Source: Bdellovibrionales bacterium GWA2_49_15
Lineage (GTDB): Bacteria > Bdellovibrionota > Bacteriovoracia > Bacteriovoracales > Bacteriovoracaceae
Length of the DNA stretch: 36,206 nucleotides
Direction of reading: 5' to 3'
NCBI GenBank assembly: GCA_001769855.1
Contig: MEPP01000005.1
Span: 1-36,206 of the forward strand
This document shows, one piece after another, positions 1 through 7,977 of the stretch. The notes under the pieces are model-generated. The model was given only the letters and a program-made list of their open reading frames with translations, did no database searches and was not told the origin of the DNA. Both the position numbers and the translations under genes were made by a program. Positions within the stretch are counted from its first letter, which is position 1. Each line of letters starts with the position of its first letter.

Positions 1-1235
1 CTTTTTTTATTGTTCACCACCGTATCACCAAAGGTGAGAAGATTTTCAACCACCAGCTTTCCTTTGATCACTGGGGCGGGAACTTGATCTTGAATTCCAT
101 TCCCGTTAAGCGCCAAAGTCAGTGCCGTCCATGTCCAGGTATCTCCTGGATAATAACCCACAACCATGTTTTGAGAAATTGGGCCCACCGCTGTCGGGGC
201 AAACGTCACAATATACGTACAGCTCAGCCCGGCCTGAAGCACCAGTCCGCCCGAACCACAGGTTCCACCTGTAACGGTAAAAAATCTGGTCCCTCCTTCA
301 AAATAAAACTCATCTATTCTGACTTTTTCAGTCCCAATATTTTTCAAACTATAGGTCACGGCGTTCTTGCTGTTAACTAGCGTATCACTATGGGCGAGAA
401 GGGCCTCTACAACAAGCTGTCCCTTTACAACTGGAACAGGTGTTTGGTCTTGAGTTCCTGTTCCCTGGAGCCCGAACATGAGGGCCGTCCAGCTCCAAGA
501 GTCACCTGGATAATACCCCACAACCATATTTTGAGAAACTGTTCCCACATTGGTCGGCGCAAAAGTTACATTATAGGTACAGGTGGCACCGGCCTGAAGG
601 ACAAAACCCCCTGGGCCGCATGTTCCTCCGGACACCGTAAAAAATTTAGTTCCTCCCTCAAAATAGAACTCATCTATTCTCACTTTTTCGGTGCCAATAT
701 TTTTTATACTGTAGCTTTGAACTTTTTTTGTGCCAATAAGCGTATCTCCATAGACGGGTGAAGTCTCGACCACAAGTTCCCCTTTGACCATCCCAGTGGT
801 CGGCGGCTGTATTCCTGTTCCTTGGAGACCTATCGTCAATGCAGTCCAATTCCACGTGTCACCTGGATAATAGCCAACCACCATGTTTTGCGAAACCACG
901 CCGATACTCGCAGGGGTGAAAACTACTTTATAAGTGCAAGAGGCACTTGCTGGAAGTATCAGCCCACCTCCACCACAAGTTCCGCCGGAAACCGTAAAAT
1001 ATTTTGTTCCCCCATCAAAATAAAATTCGTCTATCCTCACCTTTTCGGTCCCGACGTTTATTAAGGTATAAATAACTTCATTTTTACTATTTAAAATAGT
1101 ATCTCCATGAAACATGGGAGTTTCAAGGACAAGCTCTCCTTGGTTTGCCCCGGCCTGGGAATTCAAGAGAAAGCAACACCAGAAAATGAGAAATCGATAG
1201 CAGAACGAAAATAATTTTCCCTTTTGTGTCATCAT
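1..1235 (-). CDS. Secreted protein with tandem ASH / choice-of-anchor-D-like repeats (3' end beyond window)
   Basis: The reading frame is open from an ATG at 1235 to the left edge, so at least 411 residues are visible and the C-terminus is missing. A strong ribosome-binding site (GAGGAGGT) precedes the ATG. The N-terminus has a basic start and a hydrophobic signal peptide ending near NSQAGA. The mature part consists of near-identical units of about 120 residues. Each has GELVVE, GTEKVRIDEFYF, FFTVSGGTCG, a TCTYxVTFAP strand, SQNMVVGYYPGD and WTALxxGLQGTG. The TCxYxVxFxP and GTxxxxI patterns resemble immunoglobulin-like ASPM-SPD2-Hydin or choice-of-anchor-D repeats of extracellular proteins. 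Two Cys per unit could form a disulfide. A surface or adhesive role is inference; no catalytic domain is visible. Confidence 0.8.
   Translation of the reverse strand, partial: MMTQKGKLFSFCYRFLIFWCCFLLNSQAGANQGELVLETPMFHGDTILNSKNEVIYTLINVGTEKVRIDEFYFDGGTKYFTVSGGTCGGGGLILPASASCTYKVVFTPASIGVVSQNMVVGYYPGDTWNWTALTIGLQGTGIQPPTTGMVKGELVVETSPVYGDTLIGTKKVQSYSIKNIGTEKVRIDEFYFEGGTKFFTVSGGTCGPGGFVLQAGATCTYNVTFAPTNVGTVSQNMVVGYYPGDSWSWTALMFGLQGTGTQDQTPVPVVKGQLVVEALLAHSDTLVNSKNAVTYSLKNIGTEKVRIDEFYFEGGTRFFTVTGGTCGSGGLVLQAGLSCTYIVTFAPTAVGPISQNMVVGYYPGDTWTWTALTLALNGNGIQDQVPAPVIKGKLVVENLLTFGDTVVNNKK
55..1135 (-). repeat. Intragenic tandem repeats of about 360 bp
   Basis: The DNA coding for the start of each protein unit recurs near 1133, 775, 415 and 55, giving a period of about 360 bp. 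Three full units and the start of a fourth are visible, and the array continues past the left edge. The units are highly similar at protein level, for example KVRIDEFYF(E/D)GGT and NMVVGYYPGD. This suggests recent duplication or gene conversion and possible copy-number variation. Confidence 0.8.
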
Positions 1236-1928
1236 GACACACCTCCTCGGTTAAAATAAACGCTGGATAAATTTTTTAGGGATTAACCCTGGTAAAAAAA
1301 CTGTAATTGATAAGATAGTAAGGAGTGACAAACTTCGAAATCTGTCTCTTTACCTTTGCGGGAGCTGGCGACTTCTCGTATGACGAGGACCAAACCAACA
1401 AAATAACCAACATCAGTCTTGCAGCAAATAATTTAACACCAACCAAAATGAGCTGCAACAGTTTTTAAGCTGACACGTCTTTTCCAGCGTTGCTCAAGAG
1501 ACCGACCTGGAAGGTCTCCTCATCATTTTATAAAACGTAATATTTTAACAATAGCTAAAAGAATATTTTTCATTAATTTTTTTTTGTCATTCAGATTCTC
1601 TCCTGTTGCGAGAATCACAATAGCATTTATCATCATGCCCGAGGACATTTTTATATGGCAGAGATGATTTCCCACTGCCAGTTAAGTAGCAGCCATCCTG
1701 TAATTGCATTAAATGTCTCATGTTGAAAAGAGAATAGTTTTTCTCTATAAAATTGTATGTGATTTTAATTGAAATTCATTAATTCTGGTGTGGCTTCAAA
1801 GTGTGCATTTTCAAATCAAAGGAGGGAGTTAATCAAATGTACATTTCAACCGCAAAGACCACTATAGTCTTGATGGATTTTAGAATCAATGTAGGAAGTA
1901 TATCGAACTAGCTTAAAAGGAGTGAGAC
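1236..1928. other. Intergenic region of about 690 bp, no established gene
   Basis: The region separates the divergent ASH-repeat gene and the 195-residue secreted protein gene. It is AT-rich. It holds short inverted repeats (GAGACC 1498-1503 with GGTCTC 1513-1518, and GATTCTC with GAGAATC near 1593-1616), but neither has a convincing terminator tail. One possible 24-codon ORF (1837-1911) is listed separately. A 60-codon minus-strand ORF at 1276-1458 has no family resemblance and was not called. Confidence 0.5.
1837..1911 (+). CDS. Possible 24-residue leader or small ORF
   Basis: ATG at 1837 is preceded by a strong purine-rich AAAGGAGGGAG (about 1819-1827). The frame closes at TAG 1911 and encodes MYISTAKTTIVLMDFRINVG and four more residues. 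The next gene starts only 17 nt later with its own AGGAG. The good ribosome-binding site and spacing suggest it could be a leader peptide or small protein made with the secreted protein downstream. There is no homology argument, and a short ORF can arise by chance. Confidence 0.3.
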   Translation: MYISTAKTTIVLMDFRINVGSISN

Positions 1929-2516
1929 ATGAAACATTTTTTGCTTTTAGTAATATCATTTATGTTTTTGACATTAGGAAGTGCTTTTGCAAGTGATACT
2001 GTCGCCAAGACTGATGGTGATGGCGACTCAAGTTCGCGCTGCTGCGGACTTGACTTCACCTATTCCGGCCCCGAAGTATTCTTCACTGAACCAGAAGTAT
2101 TAAAGCTTTCAGTAATCTGGGAAATTTTGAATTGCTATGCCTGGCACCATGGTCGCACGGTGAATCAATGTGAGAATCTTGAATTTTATGTTGTAAGCCC
2201 TGGCCCCGGTGGCGATGTAGCATTTACAAGCATTCTGGAATCAACCGGCTGTCTGGTCAATGATGATGCATGCACAACAAAGGTAAGGTTACCCTTATCA
2301 AGCATTCTTGCCCCTGCCGACTATGAAAGATATCTAATGGGTCTCGTTGTTTACAAAGACCTTCGATTGCACATGGCCTTCGGTGGAGAGGAAGATCAAT
2401 TCGGTCGTATTGTAGGCCGTAAACTTGCCTGTCCATACTATGACATCCGAATTGTGTTGAATGGAACTGGATTTGGATCTGTCGCAGTCATTAGCTTGGA
2501 GAGAGTTGTTCCTTAA
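1929..2516 (+). CDS. Secreted protein of unknown function, 195 residues
   Basis: I do not recognise the family. The ATG has a clear AAAAGGAG site 7 nt upstream. Residues 1-21 form a typical signal peptide (KHFLLLV core, cleavage around SAFA-SD). The mature protein contains six Cys (SRCCGLDF, LNCYAWH, NQCENL, GCLVNDDAC, KLACPYYD), an even number consistent with periplasmic or extracellular disulfides. It ends with beta-strand-like alternation. A hairpin terminator follows at 2533-2558, so it is probably monocistronic, or bicistronic with the tiny ORF ahead of it. Confidence 0.75.
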   Translation: MKHFLLLVISFMFLTLGSAFASDTVAKTDGDGDSSSRCCGLDFTYSGPEVFFTEPEVLKLSVIWEILNCYAWHHGRTVNQCENLEFYVVSPGPGGDVAFTSILESTGCLVNDDACTTKVRLPLSSILAPADYERYLMGLVVYKDLRLHMAFGGEEDQFGRIVGRKLACPYYDIRIVLNGTGFGSVAVISLERVVP

Positions 2517-2532
2517 TGATGAATTTTGTTCG

Positions 2533-2558
2533 AAGGGTTGGGAGAAATCCCAATCCTT
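2533..2558 (+). terminator. Terminator-like hairpin after the 195-residue secreted protein gene
   Basis: Arms AAGGGTTGGGA (2533-2543) and TCCCAATCCTT (2548-2558) pair over 11 positions with one G-U wobble around a GAAA loop. A short pyrimidine stretch (CTTTG) follows. It lies 17 nt past the stop codon at 2516. Confidence 0.6.
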
Positions 2559-3102
2559 CTTTGCCTGGCCGCCGCGAAATAAGAAGTTATCCACTGACAT
2601 TACAACATCACCTCACACTTGCCTAAATCCTCAAAACTATCTTGCCACAGAGCTTACTTCGCATTTCAAGGCGGCCAGGACTAATTTCTTGGACTGAATC
2701 AATGTCATTCATCTTCATGCGCAAATATATTTATGATAAAACCATAACGCGCATGCTCTAATTTGCGACATTATCAGCCTTCACATTCGTTTTTTCTATT
2801 CGCCGCCATGGTTTTTTGAATGCCAAAAGCATAAACCAAATGACAGACTTCACCTACCTTCTGATATAAATAGTCTGTTCATAATATTTGCACCAAGAAG
2901 ATTTTGATTCAGTCAGGAGTTTCATGAAAATGTCAAAACTGGCTCCTGATCGCACTATTGCGTGATTCAAGATACAAATTATTCGGCCTTATCTTTTGAT
3001 GTTGTTCTTCTAAAAATGGTGGTCCTGATACTTGTTTAAAAACTCCTCAGGCACAAAACAAACAAAAAGACTACGGTAATAAGATCAAAAATGTTGCTTC
3101 GG

Positions 3103-3116
3103 CTGATGTCCATCAA
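3103..3116 (+). promoter_or_regulatory. FNR-type box upstream of the CRP/FNR regulator gene
   Basis: CTGAT-GTCC-ATCAA matches nine of the ten defined positions of the FNR consensus TTGAT-N4-ATCAA. It lies about 160 nt before the GTG start of the regulator gene. A TATAAA at 3148-3153 would put its centre near -50, not at the classical -41.5, so the mode of action is open. Autoregulation is inferred. Confidence 0.5.
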
Positions 3117-3275
3117 ATTATCAACAGCTTATTTGAATGTAAGACTCTATAAATTTCGTTTTGACATGACTAATCGCTCGCCCTTAAAAGCACACAAACT
3201 TTAGAAATCACAACATTTGAGGAGTTTTCGCCTTAAATCAGTGAATTTTTTTATATTTTAAAAAGGAGAATTATT

Positions 3276-4031
3276 GTGTTTACAACAAACGGAGTTAGGG
3301 CCGATCACGTGCATGGTCTTAGGGGAAACGTAAGTCACACTATCAGCGATCTCAGCTCTCTGCCTTTCTTCAGTAGCTGTCCAAATTCACTTATTGAAGA
3401 AATGGAGAATGCAAAAATTCAAAGTCACTATAAGAAAGGTCAGACAATCCATTATCAAGGAACACCGTTTTTCGGTATCTCCTGCATCGTGAGTGGGTTG
3501 GTTAAAAAGGTTAAAAGTCTGGATAATGGCGAAGACATCATTATTAGCCTGGCCGAGAGAGGAGATTTTTTTGGCATCAATTGCCTACTCTCGAAAACAA
3601 CAAGCTTTGCCACGTACTCCACGGTGGCCATGGAAAACAGCACAATCTACTTCTTTGATAAAGCATTTATGCAAAACCAAATTAATAAATATCCTCAGCT
3701 TGCCATGCACATCATAAGCAAGTTGGAAAATTATACAGAGAGAGATGAGTTAAGAATTCTTAGCCTTTCAAAAAAATCCGTCCGGGAACGCGTGGCCGAA
3801 ACGCTTGTCTATCTTGCCAGCAGCTACGGAAAGGCCTCAGGTAAAAATTGCGTCAGCATCCCCCATAAATTTTCTCGCATAGAGCTCTCCTCCCTTGCAG
3901 GAACGGCGAATGAGACGTTTATCCGTACCTTGTCCGAGTTTCAAAAAGAAGGCATCATTAAGCTTAAAAACGGTTGTATTGATGTCACGGATCATGAAGA
4001 GCTGAGAATCTGCATGGGCGCCGTAGTCTAA
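3276..4031 (+). CDS. CRP/FNR-family transcriptional regulator
   Basis: This 251-residue protein has an N-terminal cyclic-nucleotide-binding-like beta roll (about residues 30-150, with KKGQTIHYQGTP and a GDFFG turn). A dimer helix and a C-terminal winged helix follow (about 170-245; FSRIELSSLAGTANETFIRTL). The recognition helix keeps the Glu and Arg of the family (ETFIR, compare ETISR in FNR), so FNR-like half-sites are plausible. It lacks the N-terminal CxxC cluster of E. coli FNR. The Cys at 35, 70, 103 and near the C-terminus do not form the known [4Fe-4S] pattern, so the signal it senses is unclear. GTG 3276 is chosen because AAAGGAG lies 7 nt ahead. FNR-type boxes before this gene, groEL and rnk suggest it controls the neighbouring stress genes; that link is inference. 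Confidence 0.85.
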   Translation: MFTTNGVRADHVHGLRGNVSHTISDLSSLPFFSSCPNSLIEEMENAKIQSHYKKGQTIHYQGTPFFGISCIVSGLVKKVKSLDNGEDIIISLAERGDFFGINCLLSKTTSFATYSTVAMENSTIYFFDKAFMQNQINKYPQLAMHIISKLENYTERDELRILSLSKKSVRERVAETLVYLASSYGKASGKNCVSIPHKFSRIELSSLAGTANETFIRTLSEFQKEGIIKLKNGCIDVTDHEELRICMGAVV

Positions 4032-4045
4032 AAGCTTTTCTCATC

Positions 4046-4073
4046 GGCCGTGATGAGCAAACTCATCACGGCC
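4046..4073 (+). terminator. Perfect 11-bp inverted repeat after the CRP/FNR gene
   Basis: GGCCGTGATGA (4046-4056) and TCATCACGGCC (4063-4073) are exact complements with a 6-nt loop, 15 nt past the regulator stop. No T-run follows, so it is either a weak or factor-assisted terminator or an mRNA-stabilising hairpin ahead of the nucleotidase gene. Confidence 0.5.
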
Positions 4074-4119
4074 AAAACTGTATTCAGCTAAAAATGGGAG
4101 TTCTTATAAAGGAATGCTG

Positions 4120-5676
4120 ATGCAAACGACTGCGCTGACTATTTTTCTCTACTTATGGATGCTCCCACTGGCACACTCAGAGCTCATCCAAATACTTCAT
4201 ACCAATGACATCCACTCTCACCTCGAGCAAGCCATTCACAAACCCGATCTTGGTGGCTACGGTCGACTGAAGAATCTCATTGAAAAAGAAAAAAATAAGG
4301 CCGCGGCAGAAGGTATTGGAAGTTTAGTCCTGGATGCCGGGGATTTCCTGGAAGGAAATATTTATTATCTTGCGTCCAATGGGCGAAAAACATTCAATGT
4401 CATCGATTCCGTAGGGTACGATGCTGTCGCGCTTGGAAATCATGATTATCTCATGGGGCTTGCTGATCTGGACAACCTTTTAGGTCAAGTGCCAGTTTCC
4501 TTTAACTTTTTGTGCGCCAATCTTCAGGCCGACGCAAAACTAAAAAATATTAATAAGAAAATTCTTCCTTATATGGAAAAAACTATCAATGGGGTAAAAG
4601 TGGGCATCATCGGCGTAACAGGCAATGACATTTTATATAAATGGCGGCTCGGCGATGGGACCCTCAAAAATGAAACGGAGACTGTTCGCCAATGGGCAAA
4701 AGTGCTTCGTGAACGGGGAAATAATCTAATCATCGCCCTCACTCATATTGGGTTGCCCCAGGACATGTTACTGGCCTTTAACGTAAGCGAGATTGATCTC
4801 ATTGTCGGAGGACACAGTCACAATGCCCTCCATGACGTGATGTGGGTACATTCCAAAGAAGGCAAGAGCATCCCGATTGTCCAGGCCGGGAAACATGCTG
4901 AATGGCTTGGAAAACTGAGAGTTGATTACAATCACCAAGAGCAAAAACTCAAGATTGCGAGTTATGAGCTTTTACCTGTCAATGAGATTCCCGGTGATCA
5001 AAAAATCGACGAGCTCGTAAAGGCCGCCAACATTGACCTTGATAATTTATTCGGGTCGGGCTGGCTTTCAGAGATTGTGGGCCAAAGCAAACTACGGCCA
5101 CAACACCAAGGCGGAAACGAAGACATTTGGATGTATTTTATCAATGATGCCATGATGGATACGGTCAAAAGTGATATCGCCATACACGTCGGGCCTCTTT
5201 CAGGAAATAATTATCCAATTACGGGTCCGATAACCCGAAGGGACCTTTATAATTCTAACCCACGGCAATTTGAGTTTGAAAATATAAAAGGCTATAGCAT
5301 TTACACCGCCCGTGTTCGTGGTTTTTGGATTAAGCTCACTATGAAGGTCGTCATGAGTCTCGGACTTCCATTATATTTCTCCGGAATTACCTTCGACTAC
5401 ACCACTAAGAAACAGAAATACAACATCGATAAGATACGCATTCAAGGAGAAAAAATAAAATTATTCAAACCATATAAGGTCACCATCTCCGAAGCCATCG
5501 TCAGGGCCAGTCAGGCAATCTCACCGTGGTTTAAGGTTGTTCTCAGTTTCCCGCAAAACTGGAAAATCCCGATGATCAAGGCCTTAGAGTCCCGAATGAG
5601 AAATATCGGCACGATCACGGAGGATTATCGCCCAAATGAATTCCGAATGAGAGCGCCAGATCATCACGGTCTCTGA
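4120..5676 (+). CDS. Periplasmic 5'-nucleotidase / metallophosphatase (UshA-type)
   Basis: This 518-residue exported protein hydrolyses phosphate esters such as nucleotides; the substrate is inferred from the family. After a short signal peptide it has all the dimetal calcineurin-like motifs: ILHTNDIHSHLE, VLDAGDF, ALGNHDYL, THIGLPQD and GGHSHN, within about residues 20-250. A C-terminal 5'-nucleotidase domain (about 300-480, NDAMMDTVKSDIAIHVG) binds the base in this family. ATG 4120 is preferred over the in-frame ATG 4114, because AAAGGA (4108-4113) is 6 nt from 4120 but abuts 4114. It sits between the CRP/FNR gene and the group II intron-like RNA. A role in scavenging extracellular nucleotides fits the adenosine deaminase family gene at 26296, though the two are far apart. 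Confidence 0.9.
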   Translation: MQTTALTIFLYLWMLPLAHSELIQILHTNDIHSHLEQAIHKPDLGGYGRLKNLIEKEKNKAAAEGIGSLVLDAGDFLEGNIYYLASNGRKTFNVIDSVGYDAVALGNHDYLMGLADLDNLLGQVPVSFNFLCANLQADAKLKNINKKILPYMEKTINGVKVGIIGVTGNDILYKWRLGDGTLKNETETVRQWAKVLRERGNNLIIALTHIGLPQDMLLAFNVSEIDLIVGGHSHNALHDVMWVHSKEGKSIPIVQAGKHAEWLGKLRVDYNHQEQKLKIASYELLPVNEIPGDQKIDELVKAANIDLDNLFGSGWLSEIVGQSKLRPQHQGGNEDIWMYFINDAMMDTVKSDIAIHVGPLSGNNYPITGPITRRDLYNSNPRQFEFENIKGYSIYTARVRGFWIKLTMKVVMSLGLPLYFSGITFDYTTKKQKYNIDKIRIQGEKIKLFKPYKVTISEAIVRASQAISPWFKVVLSFPQNWKIPMIKALESRMRNIGTITEDYRPNEFRMRAPDHHGL

Positions 5677-5722
5677 TATCGTTCATCTTGATTTTGTTTT
5701 TCACAAGAGTAAAGTTACAGAT

Positions 5723-6500
5723 GTTTGAAGGTAGCGAAGCAAGCTGCTCCTCCGCAGGTGAAAGTCCTGCCGGAAATAAGGGTTTCACTATTTCCGCGAC
5801 CTCCATCACAAGTATTAAAGGTGACTTTTTTACTTGAGGCTGGTGCTAGGGCAAAATCCCCTTGAGGTCAATCAACAGGTTGTAGCGAAAGCAAACCCGC
5901 TAACCTTGAAGAGATTCTGCTTGGAGAAGTCCAACTGGAATCTTGGAGAATTCCGAGTCCGATTCAAACAGGACGAAGGTACACATTACTTGCCAACTTG
6001 TGAAACACTCACGGCAAGTTAATTCTCCTAAGGGTGTTGGGATGACATGTTGAGAAGGATGGTCAGCGAAAGCTCGGAACCACTCGGATGACGAGAGAAA
6101 GACCATGATACTCTCGTAAACATGGGTATAAGACTTTTCATCTGATGATGATAAGCCGAAAAATCTATTGTATGCGTCTGAGTGGGACAGTGGAGATCGG
6201 TAAGCAATGACGTCAATCGCAGTAAAACGATTGGCAGAGCGAGGGTCTCTAGAGTTAAGCCTCTCGAACTTTGTTCGAAGGTTTTTTTGGTGCTCTCTTC
6301 CGGAAGGTCGAGATGATGAGGACAGGCCAAGTTGAAACTTTTAATGTATGTCCTGGTCGACTTAAGTTAAGAGCTAAACGAAAGCAGTTCTTAAAAGGCC
6401 ATCTCTGCAGCCGTATTGGGGAAAACCTAACGTACGGTAAAAAGTAAAGGTGGTGGGCGCTTGTTAATTTGGTTTAATAGGCGCTCCACCATCTCAACAT
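5723..6500 (+). ncRNA. ORF-less group II intron-like ribozyme RNA (ends approximate)
   Basis: No protein is encoded here, but the stretch is dense with RNA helices. Examples are GCAGG/CCTGC, GGAAATA/TATTTCC, TTGGA/TCCAA, the long-range pair GGAGAATT/AATTCTCC enclosing ACTTGCC/GGCAAGT, CCATG/CATGG followed by GGTATAAG, and CAATCG/CGATTG. GGTATAAG and GCGAAAGC recall domain I of Ll.LtrB-type introns. Near the 3' end, 6409-6438 reads AGCCGTAT ... GGGGAAAACC ... CGTACGGT. This is the domain V pattern with AGC triad, GAAA loop and CGTACGGT. It is followed by a domain VI-like hairpin (GGTGG 6449-6453 with CCACC 6486-6490). The two basal pairs of domain V are mismatched, so it may be decaying. Domain IV is short, with no reverse transcriptase. 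The 5' end is a guess at a GTTTG variant of GUGYG, and the 3' end could be off by 10-20 nt. Confidence 0.7.
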
Positions 6501-6634
6501 CACAAAACGACCAGCACTCAACCTCCTACTGTCTCCTCTCATGACTCTAAACAATGATAAAACGAGAGGAAGTCATCGAGATATTTTCGTTTTACAAATA
6601 CACTATTTTTACTCTCTCTAAGAAAAGGATTTTT

Positions 6635-7129
6635 ATGAGTATAGAGAAATTTATGAGAAAGGACTTCGTCACAGTTCCCATGGATACAACCGTGCTTGAG
6701 GCGTCAAGATTGATGCTTGATCGTCATGTTGGTGACGTTATTATTTTAGATGAGGATATGGATTTCAATAGTGTTCCGGGCAGCCCTATTGGAATTTTAA
6801 CGGATAGAGATATTGTCCTGGCCTTTGCAAAATCAGGAAGGCTGGACCCGGATTGTAAAGTCAGCACCTTTGCCAACGGAAGCGTGATGACCGCCTCAAT
6901 ACAGGACGGTCTCGCCGATACCATAAAAAAGATGGGCCGAAGTGGTATCCGCAGAATTCCGGTCCTTAATGCAAATAAAAAGATTGTAGGTGTTCTTTAT
7001 ACCGATGACTGTCTCGAGCTGCTGGGTGATGAATTAAATTCACTGGCATCGATCATGAAGAATGCCATGAAGAGAGAGAAACTTCAACAACATCTAGAAG
7101 ACACAGAGGCACCATATTCCTATCTGTAG
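6635..7129 (+). CDS. CBS-domain pair protein
   Basis: The 164-residue protein consists of two CBS domains (about residues 1-75 and 80-140: FMRKDFVTVPMDTTVLEA, GILTDRDIV, SGIRRIPVLN, IVGVLYTDDCLELL). This is the Bateman module that binds adenosine nucleotides in the family. It is followed by a charged helical tail. ATG 6635 is chosen because AAAAGGA lies 6-7 nt upstream and homology begins here; a longer frame from 6554 reads into poorly conserved AT-rich sequence. Stand-alone CBS pairs are common in universal-stress and low-oxygen regulons, matching the neighbours. The PRC-barrel gene follows after 53 nt. Confidence 0.85.
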   Translation: MSIEKFMRKDFVTVPMDTTVLEASRLMLDRHVGDVIILDEDMDFNSVPGSPIGILTDRDIVLAFAKSGRLDPDCKVSTFANGSVMTASIQDGLADTIKKMGRSGIRRIPVLNANKKIVGVLYTDDCLELLGDELNSLASIMKNAMKREKLQQHLEDTEAPYSYL

Positions 7130-7182
7130 GTCTCTTGAGGTTAAAACTAAATTGCTAATTAAAATTATTGCCAGGAGTGAAT

Positions 7183-7977
7183 ATGCTTTGCAGCCTCAGT
7201 AAATTAAAGGCCAGTAATGTTTGTGCTGTTGATGGCCCGATTGGAAAAATAAAAGATTTTTACTTTGATGAAAAAAACTGGATTATCCGCTATATGCTTA
7301 TTGATTCTGATGGATATTTAAATCGTTCCAATGGTTTTATCTCCACTTCATCTATCAGCAACATTGATATGGGCGCCAATCGCATCCAAGTTAACTTTTC
7401 CAGCAATAGTATTGGAAAAAAACATCGAAGCAAGAAAGAAGTTGACCAGTTAACTGGTCAACAGAAAGAGAAGCAGCACGAAATTCAGTTTTCTGACTTT
7501 TTTAAGCGCCCTAGTAGCTGGGGGCTTATGGATTATCCTTGGGTCGTTGGACCACAAGGTGTAATCTATGAAAATATTCAAGGTAAAAATGAGATAAGGT
7601 TACAGTCCTCTCAACCGAACCTCCCCTCTTATAACCAGATAAGCAAATATCAGGTCCATGCAGTCAATGCTTATCTTGGACATATTAAGGATATTTTAAT
7701 CAACGACGAGACCTGGCAATTTCAATTTCTGGAAGTTGCAAAGGGTGCCTGGATCACGTCGCAATCAACTCTCATACCCTACGATCTTATCGAACAACTT
7801 AATCCCGAAGGCATGAATATAGATGTCCTGACGGATCGCATGATGGTGTCAACCGCTCCCATTTATGATGCGGACAATGCTCCTATATTCTACTTTGAAA
7901 ACATCCTGGAGCATTATAAGGCGTATACACAAATTAAGCCGGCAGAGATTAAGCGGCTTGAGTTAAGCAATCAGTAA
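7183..7977 (+). CDS. PRC-barrel domain protein (two barrels)
   Basis: This 264-residue cytoplasmic protein has one PRC-barrel-like domain at about residues 5-80 (DGPIGKIKDFYFDEKNWIIRYMLIDSDG). A second lies at about 160-235 (VNAYLGHIKDILINDETWQFQFLEV). Duplicated PRC-barrel proteins are found beside stress genes, but their biochemical role is unknown. ATG 7183 has AGGAG at 7173-7177; an upstream TTG in the same frame (7168) has no such site. Its end overlaps by 7 nt the end of the convergent MerR-type gene. It probably shares a transcript with the CBS gene. Confidence 0.8.
   Translation: MLCSLSKLKASNVCAVDGPIGKIKDFYFDEKNWIIRYMLIDSDGYLNRSNGFISTSSISNIDMGANRIQVNFSSNSIGKKHRSKKEVDQLTGQQKEKQHEIQFSDFFKRPSSWGLMDYPWVVGPQGVIYENIQGKNEIRLQSSQPNLPSYNQISKYQVHAVNAYLGHIKDILINDETWQFQFLEVAKGAWITSQSTLIPYDLIEQLNPEGMNIDVLTDRMMVSTAPIYDADNAPIFYFENILEHYKAYTQIKPAEIKRLELSNQ

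Larger units (their letters stand above)
2517..3275. other. Intergenic region of about 760 bp with terminator and FNR-type box
   Basis: No convincing coding region was found. The region contains a terminator-like hairpin (2533-2558) just after the upstream gene. It also contains an FNR-type palindrome (3103-3116), a TATAAA at 3148-3153 that could serve as a -10, and a TTGACA at 3161-3166 without a good -10. The rest is AT-rich with no recognisable element. Confidence 0.5.

Noticed and set aside
84..1064. Three plus-strand ORFs of 80-123 codons with similar sequences
   Set aside because: They are antisense shadows of the tandem repeats of the minus-strand ASH-type gene, which has the signal peptide and ribosome-binding site.
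1593..1616. GATTCTC/GAGAATC hairpin as terminator
   Set aside because: The T-run precedes the stem on the plus strand, and there is no T-run after it in either transcription direction.
2461..2697. 78-codon plus-strand ORF after the 195-residue secreted protein
   Set aside because: It overlaps the end of the upstream gene and its terminator hairpin, and has no ribosome-binding site or family resemblance.
5834..6330. Small ORFs on both strands (5834-6022, 5900-6106, 6028-6330)
   Set aside because: They lie within the structured group II intron-like RNA, have no family resemblance, and conflict with one another.
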